From: Superficieibacter electus
Lineage (GTDB): Bacteria; Pseudomonadota; Gammaproteobacteria; Enterobacterales; Enterobacteriaceae
DNA length: 64,000 bases
Assembly (NCBI RefSeq): GCF_002915575.1
Contig: NZ_PQGD01000002.1
Coordinates: 186,001-250,000, forward strand
Direction: 5' to 3'
Shown: positions 58,221 through 64,000 of the stretch, in pieces
How positions within the stretch are numbered: position 1 is the first letter of the stretch
How the letters are laid out: each line of letters starts with the position of its first letter
Notes under the pieces: generated by a model
Database searches by the model: none
The model's input: only the letters and a program-made list of their open reading frames with translations
Told to the model about the DNA's origin: nothing
Made by a program: the position numbers and the translations under genes

Positions 58221-58535
58221 ATGAGAGCCATCCGGACCACCCTCCAGCTTTACAGCACAGATGAGGGCGGAAGACGCCTCCCGCTGCTTGCCGCCCGACC
58301 GTTTGGCTGCCCGCTTTATTTTAAAGATATTGAAGCCTTAGCCGCTTATGGCTGGGACTGCCGAATATTTGTCAACCTAATTGGCAGAGATATTTATCCA
58401 GGCGAAACCATAAAGGATGTAGAGATCGCATTTTTGTCAGCCGATATCGTATTGCCTTATCTTAAAACAGGGACTGAATTTCTTCTCTGGGAAGCAGGCT
58501 ATATAGGCAGGGGGATCATTACTCAGATACCGTGA
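58221..58535 (+). CDS. Stand-alone EF-Tu domain III-like protein (second of pair)
   Basis: A 104-residue paralogue of the preceding gene. The clearest matches to EF-Tu domain III are LYSTDEGGRRLPL (EF-Tu ILSKDEGGRHTPF), IYPGETIKDVEI and GTEFLLWEAGYIGRGIITQI (EF-Tu GLRFAIREGGRTVGAGVV). Again no GTPase domain. The start has no good ribosome-binding site, so translational coupling with the first gene is possible, across a 38-base gap. The product would bind neither nucleotide nor tRNA by itself; its partner is unknown. Confidence 0.6.
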   Translation: MRAIRTTLQLYSTDEGGRRLPLLAARPFGCPLYFKDIEALAAYGWDCRIFVNLIGRDIYPGETIKDVEIAFLSADIVLPYLKTGTEFLLWEAGYIGRGIITQIP

Positions 58536-58689
58536 AAGCTGTCGCAATAAGCCCCACGCTTTTTCTTGACCTACCTCTTCGCTGGCTAATGGTGCGCGGA
58601 GGCATAATCTCTCGCGCTTGCCCATTCTCACTATTGCCCTTTCGTAGTAGCATTTGCCCGAATAGCAATAACGCAATGTTGGAACCACA

Positions 58690-59088
58690 ATGACAACCAC
58701 AAACGATGCGCCGCAGGGTGAACTGGTACTACGTACGCTGGCAATGCCTGCCGACACCAATGCGAACGGAGATATTTTTGGCGGCTGGCTGATGTCGCAG
58801 ATGGATATGGGCGGCGCAATTCAGGCCAAAGAAATCGCTCAGGGTCGGGTCGTGACCGTGCGGGTCGATGGCATGACATTTTTGCGCCCGGTGGCGGTCG
58901 GCGATGTGGTGTGCTGCTACGCTCGCTGCGTGAAACGAGGCAATACCTCAGTAAACATTAACGTTGAAGTGTGGGTAAAAAAGGTTTCTTCGGAGCCGAT
59001 CGGCCAGCGTTATAAAGCGACTGAGGCGCTCTTTATTTATGTGGCAGTAGACAGCGAAGGTAAACCGCGACCGCTGCCCGCCGTGTAA
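58690..59088 (+). CDS. yciA: Acyl-CoA thioesterase YciA
   Basis: YciA is a 132-residue hotdog-fold thioesterase, which hydrolyses acyl-CoAs with preference for short- to medium-chain substrates. The family motif is MPADTNANGDIFGGWLMSQM (residues about 18-37), with the catalytic Asp (NANGDIFG). RVVTVRVDGMTFLRPVAVGD is the conserved central strand. It has the E. coli length. The upstream gap of about 150 bases holds its promoter. Confidence 0.96.
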   Translation: MTTTNDAPQGELVLRTLAMPADTNANGDIFGGWLMSQMDMGGAIQAKEIAQGRVVTVRVDGMTFLRPVAVGDVVCCYARCVKRGNTSVNINVEVWVKKVSSEPIGQRYKATEALFIYVAVDSEGKPRPLPAV

Positions 59089-59093
59089 CGGTT

Positions 59094-59115
59094 CGCCCGG
59101 TATTGAAGCCGGGCG
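59094..59115. terminator. Hairpin between convergent yciA and yniB
   Basis: Stem CGCCCGG / CCGGGCG (7 bp, 8-base loop) in the 33-base gap between the stops. The gap is also the rearrangement junction. Confidence 0.55.
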
Positions 59116-59121
59116 GGTATG

Positions 59122-59658
59122 TTAAATAAAGCCCAGCAGCGAAAAGAAAAAATAGCCGATAATAATGACGACAATCGGTGTGATGTACAGCGGCACAATT
59201 TGCAGGAAGATGGTATGACGCGGCACCACAATCCGCGATTCAATTTGCTGACGGGTCATGCCATCCGCGCCTTTCGCGTTTTCCAGGATCATCTGGTCTT
59301 CAACCCCTTCCCGCAGGAAACGGGCCTGACGACTCATCCGCGCACCGGAGGCCTGCAATGCCAGACCAATGAAGATTAGCGCAAAAATGACCCAGAACGT
59401 CACGTTGAGACCATGACTGAACTCCGGCTGTGGCGAGTTGTACCAGAAAAAATTCAGGAACGGCGTATTAAAACGCATCATTTCAATCATCACGTGTGCA
59501 AAGTCCAGCATTACAGCGTTGATCCCTGCCTGCTTTTCGCTGTGCGCATACATGAATTTCAGAACCGAGATTAGCGTAGAAACGACTGCTGGAATGAATA
59601 TTACCCAACCCGCAATCCGTTTAATGATTGCGATGCGTCCAGCTTGTTGATACGTCAT
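59122..59658 (-). CDS. yniB: YniB, inner-membrane protein
   Basis: A 178-residue protein of the YniB family (same length in E. coli). Helices are visible at GWVIFIPAVVSTLISVLKFM, VTFWVIFALIFIGLALQASG and IVPLYITPIVVIIIGYFFFS. The loop between the last two contains FLREGVEDQMILENAKG. No function is assigned. In E. coli yniB lies next to hxpB, as here, but far from yciA. Confidence 0.93.
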   Translation of the reverse strand: MTYQQAGRIAIIKRIAGWVIFIPAVVSTLISVLKFMYAHSEKQAGINAVMLDFAHVMIEMMRFNTPFLNFFWYNSPQPEFSHGLNVTFWVIFALIFIGLALQASGARMSRQARFLREGVEDQMILENAKGADGMTRQQIESRIVVPRHTIFLQIVPLYITPIVVIIIGYFFFSLLGFI

Positions 59659-59804
59659 GGATTCCCCTTATAGAGACGCTTTGTTATCGCTGCTAATTCT
59701 ACCCGCTGCTGCCAGTTTTCGCCCGATTTTTAAAAGCAATATGCTATAACAACCCATACTCAGACTTACTACGCCGTACGATATGACTCCTGAGGAGGGG
59801 TGCA

Positions 59805-60473
59805 ATGACAGTTAAGCGACAAATTCTCGCCGCAATTTTTGATATGGATGGTTTACTTATTGATTCCGAGCCATTGTGGGATCGGGCGGAACTGGAGGTC
59901 ATGGAGAGCCTGGGCGTGGATATTTCGCGGCGCGATGAGCTGCCCGACCTGCTGGGATTACGCATCGATATGGTTGTGGATCTGTGGTACGCCCAGCAGC
60001 CATGGAATGGTCCAGGCCGTGAGGAAGTGACGGCGCGAATTATTCGCCGCACGATAAACCTGGTGGAAGATGCGCGTCCGCTGTTGCCCGGCGTACGTGA
60101 GGCAGTAGCGCTGTGTAAAGCGGAAGGCCTTAAAATCGGCCTGGCGTCAGCCTCCCCGCTGCACATGCTGGAAAATGTACTGACGATGTTTGATTTGCGC
60201 GACGATTTTGATGCACTGGCCTCCGCCGAGAAACTGCCTTACAGCAAGCCGCACCCTCAGGTCTATCTCGATTGCGCGGCAAAGTTAGGCGTCGACCCGC
60301 TTACTTGCGTCACACTGGAAGATTCGGTAAACGGGATGATTGCCACCAAAGCGGCACGTATGCGCTCAATTGTGGTTCCTGCCGCAGACGCTCAGCACGA
60401 TCCGCGCTATGCGCTGGCGAACGTTAAACTGGCATCGCTAAATGAGCTGACAAGCCAGCATCTGCGCGGTTAA
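59805..60473 (+). CDS. hxpB: HxpB, HAD-type sugar-phosphatase (2-deoxyglucose-6-phosphatase)
   Basis: HxpB (YniC) dephosphorylates hexitol and 2-deoxyglucose 6-phosphates. It is 222 aa, the E. coli length. The HAD motif I is AAIFDMDGLLIDSEPLW with the nucleophile Asp (DMD), motif II is GLASASPLH, and motif III/IV are KPHPQVYLDCAAKLG and TLEDSVNGMIATKAAR. The ribosome-binding site GAGGAGGGG is strong. It starts 146 bases upstream-divergent from yniB. Confidence 0.95.
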   Translation: MTVKRQILAAIFDMDGLLIDSEPLWDRAELEVMESLGVDISRRDELPDLLGLRIDMVVDLWYAQQPWNGPGREEVTARIIRRTINLVEDARPLLPGVREAVALCKAEGLKIGLASASPLHMLENVLTMFDLRDDFDALASAEKLPYSKPHPQVYLDCAAKLGVDPLTCVTLEDSVNGMIATKAARMRSIVVPAADAQHDPRYALANVKLASLNELTSQHLRG

Positions 60474-60483
60474 TTACAGCAGG

Positions 60484-60595
60484 CATCCTGCCTGGCGGCG
60501 CGGCGCTTGCACAGGCCTACAAATCGTAAATACTACATTGATATTTAAGATTCCACAGGCAGGGCAAGGCGCGGTCGCCGCCCTGCTACGTAAAT
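60484..60595. repeat. Pair of REP-like palindromes after hxpB
   Basis: Two units: GCCTGGCGGCGCGGCG ... CACAGGCCTACAAATC (about 60489-60527) and CAGGCAGGGC ... GCCCTGCTAC (about 60558-60590). They resemble facing REP elements. No gene is present. Confidence 0.55.
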
Positions 60596-60631
60596 TGTGA
60601 CATTGAGTTACAACGTCACCTCTTTCACATA

Positions 60632-60665
60632 CTGTATAAAAACCCTATACTGGATGAATCGACAG
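60632..60665 (+). promoter_or_regulatory. Candidate LexA boxes upstream of ydjM
   Basis: CTGGATGAATCGACAG (60650-60665) fits the CTGTN8ACAG consensus with one mismatch; CTGTATAAAAACCCTA (60632-60647) is a weaker, half-conserved box. E. coli ydjM is a known SOS gene with two LexA sites, so control here is probably conserved. Confidence 0.65.
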
Positions 60666-60687
60666 TTTAGCGAGTCCAGTGATCATC

Positions 60688-61278
60688 ATGACGGCGGAAG
60701 GCCACCTTCTTTTTTCCATCGCCTGCGCGGTTTTTGCCAAAAATGCCGAGCTTACGCCCGTGCTCGCGCAAGGCGACTGGTGGCATATCATTCCATCGGC
60801 CATTTTGACCTGTCTTTTGCCGGATATCGATCATCCACAGTCTTTTCTTGGCCAGCGGCTGAGGTGGATCTCCAAACCGGTAGCGCGAGCGTTTGGTCAT
60901 CGTGGTTTTACCCATAGTTTGTTGGCCGTGTTCGGCGGCCTGACGCTGTGTTATTTAAAGGTGCCGGAAAGTTGGGTTATCCCTGCAGACGCGGTTCAGG
61001 GACTGGTGCTGGGCTATCTGAGTCATATTCTTGCCGACATGCTCACGCCCGCAGGCGTCCCTCTGCTATGGCCCTGTCGCTGGCGTTTTCGTTTGCCTAT
61101 CCTGGCCCCGCGAAAAGGTAATCAACTTGAGCGCGTCCTGTGTATGGCGCTGTTTGCCTGGGCTATCTGGATGCCGCAAAATCTGCCGGATAACAGCGCG
61201 GTACGCTGGTCATCCGGAATGATTAACGCCCTGCAAACAAACTTTTATCGTATGATAAATCATCAATTAAGCCATTAG
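60688..61278 (+). CDS. ydjM: YdjM, SOS-inducible inner-membrane protein
   Basis: A 196-residue LexA-regulated membrane protein of the YdjM metal-dependent hydrolase-like family. The start at 60688 (MTAEGHLLFSIACAVF) gives the E. coli length; GTG at 60679 is an alternative. Membrane segments include GDWWHIIPSAILTCLLP and [15 protein letters not shown]. The metal-type motifs are LPDIDHPQSFLG and FGHRGFTHS. Function is not established. Confidence 0.95.
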   Translation: MTAEGHLLFSIACAVFAKNAELTPVLAQGDWWHIIPSAILTCLLPDIDHPQSFLGQRLRWISKPVARAFGHRGFTHSLLAVFGGLTLCYLKVPESWVIPADAVQGLVLGYLSHILADMLTPAGVPLLWPCRWRFRLPILAPRKGNQLERVLCMALFAWAIWMPQNLPDNSAVRWSSGMINALQTNFYRMINHQLSH

Positions 61279-61405
61279 TGGCGCGATTGACATGTAAAGT
61301 TATAAGCCATTCCATTTGGATATAAGACCCCCATCACACTTCTGCTACTCTTGCGCCATCTGAGTCGGCGTTTCTAAGCCGGCCATAATAAACAGGAGAA
61401 CGGGG

Positions 61406-62797
61406 ATGAATTTTCCATTAATAGCGAACATTATCGTGTTCGTGATTTTGTTGTTTGTGCTGGGGCAAACCCGTCACAAACAGTGGAGTCTGGCAAAAAA
61501 AGTGCTGGCGGGTTTGCTGCTGGGCGTGGTCTTTGGTCTGGCGTTACAGCTGATCTATGGCGATGACAGCCCGGTCCTGAAAAGTTCAATCCAGTGGTTT
61601 AACGTGGTTGGCAACGGCTATGTCCAGTTGCTGCAAATGATCGTCATGCCGCTGGTCTTTGCCTCAATTCTGAGCGCGGTGGCCCGTCTGCATAACGCGG
61701 CACAGTTGGGAAAAATCAGCGTTCTGACCATTGGTACGCTGCTGTTTACCACCTTAATTGCGGCCTTAGTGGGCGTGCTGGTCACCAATCTCTTTGGCCT
61801 CTCTGCTGAAGGGCTGGTTCAAGGGGCAGCCGAGACGGCGCGTCTTAACGCCATTGAAACTAACTATGCCGGTAAAGTGGCCGACCTGACCGTCCCGCAG
61901 CTTATTTTGTCGTTTGTGCCGAAAAACCCGTTTGCTGATCTGACAGGAGCCAATCCGACCTCCATCATTAGTGTAGTGATTTTCGCGGCGTTCCTTGGCG
62001 TGGCGGCACTTAAGTTGCTGAAAGACGATGTCGAAAAAGGCCAGCGGGTTCTGACGGCGATCGATACGCTGCAAAGCTGGGTCATGAAGCTGGTACGTCT
62101 GGTGATGCAGGTGACGCCGTACGGCGTGCTGGCACTGATGACCAAAGTGGTGGCCGGATCTAACCTTCAGGATATCATCAAGCTCGGGAGCTTTGTTATC
62201 GCTTCTTATCTGGGTCTTGCCATCATGTTTGTGGTCCATGGCCTCCTGCTCGGCGTCAACGGCGTCAGCCCGCTGCGCTACTTCCGTAAGGTGTGGCCGG
62301 TCCTGACTTTTGCGTTCACCAGCCGCTCCAGCGCCGCAAGCATTCCGCTGAATGTTGAAGCGCAAACGCGTCGTCTGGGTGTGCCGGAGTCTATCGCCAG
62401 CTTCTCCGCCTCGTTTGGCGCAACGATCGGGCAAAATGGTTGTGCCGGTCTGTACCCGGCGATGCTGGCGGTAATGGTTGCGCCAACGGTGGGCATTAAT
62501 CCGCTGGACCCGATGTGGATTGCCACGCTGGTCGGTATTGTCACGGTAAGTTCCGCAGGCGTAGCGGGCGTAGGCGGCGGTGCCACCTTTGCCGCACTGA
62601 TCGTCCTGCCTGCTATGGGGTTGCCGGTTACGCTGGTGGCACTGTTAATTTCCGTAGAGCCGCTGATTGATATGGGCCGCACCGCACTCAACGTAAGTGG
62701 TTCGATGACCGCCGGTACGCTGACCAGCCAGTGGCTTAAGCAAACCGATAAAGCCGTTCTGAACAGTGAAGATGAAGTAGAACTGGCGCATCGCTAG
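61406..62797 (+). CDS. tcyP: L-cystine/sulfocysteine symporter TcyP
   Basis: TcyP (YdjN) is a 463-residue sodium/proton-coupled DAACS-family transporter for L-cystine. About eight helices and two re-entrant loops are expected; [19 protein letters not shown] is the first serine-rich hairpin and [19 protein letters not shown] is the second-motif region. The first helix is [19 protein letters not shown]. In E. coli it is controlled by CysB, which lies elsewhere in this window (29192-30166). AACAGGAGAA precedes the ATG. Confidence 0.97.
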   Translation: MNFPLIANIIVFVILLFVLGQTRHKQWSLAKKVLAGLLLGVVFGLALQLIYGDDSPVLKSSIQWFNVVGNGYVQLLQMIVMPLVFASILSAVARLHNAAQLGKISVLTIGTLLFTTLIAALVGVLVTNLFGLSAEGLVQGAAETARLNAIETNYAGKVADLTVPQLILSFVPKNPFADLTGANPTSIISVVIFAAFLGVAALKLLKDDVEKGQRVLTAIDTLQSWVMKLVRLVMQVTPYGVLALMTKVVAGSNLQDIIKLGSFVIASYLGLAIMFVVHGLLLGVNGVSPLRYFRKVWPVLTFAFTSRSSAASIPLNVEAQTRRLGVPESIASFSASFGATIGQNGCAGLYPAMLAVMVAPTVGINPLDPMWIATLVGIVTVSSAGVAGVGGGATFAALIVLPAMGLPVTLVALLISVEPLIDMGRTALNVSGSMTAGTLTSQWLKQTDKAVLNSEDEVELAHR

Positions 62798-62803
62798 TAA
62801 CAT

Positions 62804-62849
62804 GCCGGGTACACTGCCCGGCCAATTGCCCTCGCCCGGTTCGCCGGGC
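62804..62849. terminator. Two hairpins between tcyP and cedA
   Basis: Stems GCCGGG / CCCGGC (62804-62809 with 62817-62822) and GCCCGG / CCGGGC (62834-62839 with 62844-62849), in the gap between the convergent genes. No T-runs; REP-like or terminator. Confidence 0.45.
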
Positions 62850-62857
62850 ATCGCCAT

Positions 62858-63097
62858 CTACTCGTCGATTTCACCTTCCTGACGCATCTGCGTTGCCCAG
62901 CGCTGGGCGGATTCCGGCACGCTGAATGCCTGTGAGCGGGCAAACTTCTCGCCCATCAGAACAAACGCAACATACTTCCCGCGCAGCAGCCAGACGTCCT
63001 GAAAACCCTCCATCTTCACCGCATGTTCAGGCGGCGCGGGCTCAACACGAGGCACGTAGCTGATGACAGGACGATTTTGTTGTCGAAGCGTTTTCAT
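62858..63097 (-). CDS. cedA: Cell division activator CedA
   Basis: A 79-residue basic protein (E. coli 80 aa) that restores division in cells blocked in chromosome-overreplicating dnaAcos mutants; it binds DNA and RNA polymerase. The start at 63097 (MKTLRQQNRPVISYVP) matches the E. coli N-terminus; an ATG at 63112 is also open. The fold is a short beta sheet (DVWLLRGKYVAFVLMGEKFA) and a helix (PESAQRWATQMRQEGEIDE). A strong ribosome-binding site is not visible. Confidence 0.92.
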   Translation of the reverse strand: MKTLRQQNRPVISYVPRVEPAPPEHAVKMEGFQDVWLLRGKYVAFVLMGEKFARSQAFSVPESAQRWATQMRQEGEIDE

Positions 63098-63224
63098 AAG
63101 CAGTTCATTCACAAGAGATCACTAACAAAACGCTATGATAGCCGAAATGTCACCCTGACGTCGCGTCAGGTGTGCATTGACTTATCTTCTTTCCCCCTTC
63201 GCCGTGCCTGCCTTTGAGATTGTT

Positions 63225-63231
63225 CTATAGT
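63225..63231 (+). promoter_or_regulatory. Candidate sigma-S -10 of katE
   Basis: CTATAGT at 63225-63231 resembles the sigma-S -10 CTATACT and lies 61 bases upstream of the katE start. E. coli katE is a model sigma-S-dependent gene. Confidence 0.5.
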
Positions 63232-63291
63232 TAGAGAGGTTTTTAACCTAAGAACGACCATTTTCAGAGATGAAAACAAGAGGCTTACGCA

Positions 63292-64000
63292 ATGTCGAAA
63301 GATGATAAAAACAGCAAAAATCACCCTTCTCCCGTCCATGATGAAAGAGAAGCGCAGCCGGGTCTGGATTCTCTGGCACCGGCAGATGGTTCGCATCAGC
63401 CGGACCCTAAACCGACCGCACCCGGAGAACAACCTACCGCGCCGGGTAGTTTGAAAGCACCTGATGTCGAAAGTGATAAACTTACCGCGCTGGAAGCCTT
63501 CCGCAAAGGCAGTGAAAACCAGGCATTAACGACCAACCAGGGCGTCAAGATTGCCGACGACCAGAATTCATTGCGCGCCGGCAATCGTGGCCCGACGCTG
63601 CTTGAAGACTTTATTCTGCGCGAAAAAATCACCCACTTTGACCACGAACGTATTCCTGAGCGTATTGTGCATGCCCGCGGTTCTGCCGCGCATGGCTATT
63701 TTCAGCCCTATAAAGATTTGAGTGATATTACGAAAGCTGATTTCCTCAGCGATCCGCAAAAGAAAACCCCGGTATTCGTGCGGTTCTCTACCGTACAGGG
63801 CGGCGCAGGCTCGGCAGATACCGTGCGTGATATTCGCGGCTTTGCCACCAAGTTCTATACCGAGGAAGGGATTTTCGATTTAGTGGGTAATAACACGCCG
63901 GTGTTCTTTATTCAGGACGCCCATAAATTTCCTGACTTTGTGCATGCGGTGAAACCGGAACCACACTGGGCTATTCCGCAGGGCGGTTCAGCGCACGATA
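63292..64000 (+). CDS. katE: Catalase HPII (3' end outside the window)
   Basis: The first 236 codons of the large-subunit catalase HPII, which decomposes hydrogen peroxide. The start at 63292 has GAGG about eight bases upstream. The flexible N-terminal arm ([20 protein letters not shown]) is followed by the conserved [20 protein letters not shown]. The heme-pocket catalytic His lies in [19 protein letters not shown] (about residue 128), and Asn in [11 protein letters not shown] (about 201). The heme-binding Tyr and the flavodoxin-like C-terminal domain would lie beyond the edge. No frameshift up to base 64000. Confidence 0.97.
   Translation, partial: MSKDDKNSKNHPSPVHDEREAQPGLDSLAPADGSHQPDPKPTAPGEQPTAPGSLKAPDVESDKLTALEAFRKGSENQALTTNQGVKIADDQNSLRAGNRGPTLLEDFILREKITHFDHERIPERIVHARGSAAHGYFQPYKDLSDITKADFLSDPQKKTPVFVRFSTVQGGAGSADTVRDIRGFATKFYTEEGIFDLVGNNTPVFFIQDAHKFPDFVHAVKPEPHWAIPQGGSAHD

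Noticed and set aside
61766-62434. 222-codon minus-strand frame inside tcyP
   Set aside because: Antisense shadow of a strongly conserved transporter, with His/Arg-rich composition.

Overview
The window is a chromosomal segment of an enterobacterium in the Escherichia/Salmonella/Citrobacter group. Nearly every backbone gene has the length and motifs of its E. coli counterpart (fabI, rnb, ribA, acnA, topA, trpE-A, katE and others). Protein differences from the E. coli and Salmonella sequences I remember suggest neither genus; a Citrobacter-like genome is a guess that the sequence alone does not settle. No tRNA, rRNA, insertion sequence, prophage or CRISPR array was seen.

Layout. 1-659 is the 3' end of sapF. 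792-9150 is accessory: an ADP-ribosylglycohydrolase-family gene broken by a frameshift, then a six-gene chaperone-usher fimbrial operon. 9682-25411 is conserved backbone: fabI, yciW, rnb, pdeR, yciZ, yciT, osmB, yciH-pyrF, lapB-lapA, pgpB, ribA, acnA, and two membrane microprotein genes, ymiC and ymiA. 25752-28745 is an inserted cytoplasmic GH38 alpha-mannosidase. 29192-37293 is backbone again: cysB, topA, yciN, sohB, yciK-btuR, rluB. 37472-43947 is a second insertion: a five-gene operon with fructose-family PTS subunits IIA, IIB and IIC, another GH38 mannosidase and a PRD-containing regulator. 44249-52559 holds yciO, rnm and the complete trp operon with its operator, leader peptide and attenuator. 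52562-54846 occupies the place of yciGFE of E. coli: a MarR regulator divergent from a medium-chain reductase, a RyhB-like small RNA under a Fur-box promoter, and an unrecognised membrane protein. Then come ompW, a cysteine-cluster protein, yciC, yciB, two small tandem genes resembling EF-Tu domain III, and yciA. At yciA/yniB the order jumps to a block far away in E. coli (yniB, hxpB, ydjM, tcyP, cedA, katE), which marks a rearrangement breakpoint. katE runs off the right edge.

How the genes work together. The trp genes form one attenuated biosynthetic operon. The PTS-mannosidase operon would import and phosphorylate a mannoside and cleave it in the cytoplasm, under a regulator that senses PTS phosphorylation. 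The fimbrial genes encode subunit, usher, chaperone, two minor subunits and a probable tip adhesin. The most notable find is the RyhB-like RNA near 54120-54215. It has a Fur box, a 5' hairpin, the RyhB core sequence and a Rho-independent terminator, in a locus that is not the classical ryhB site.
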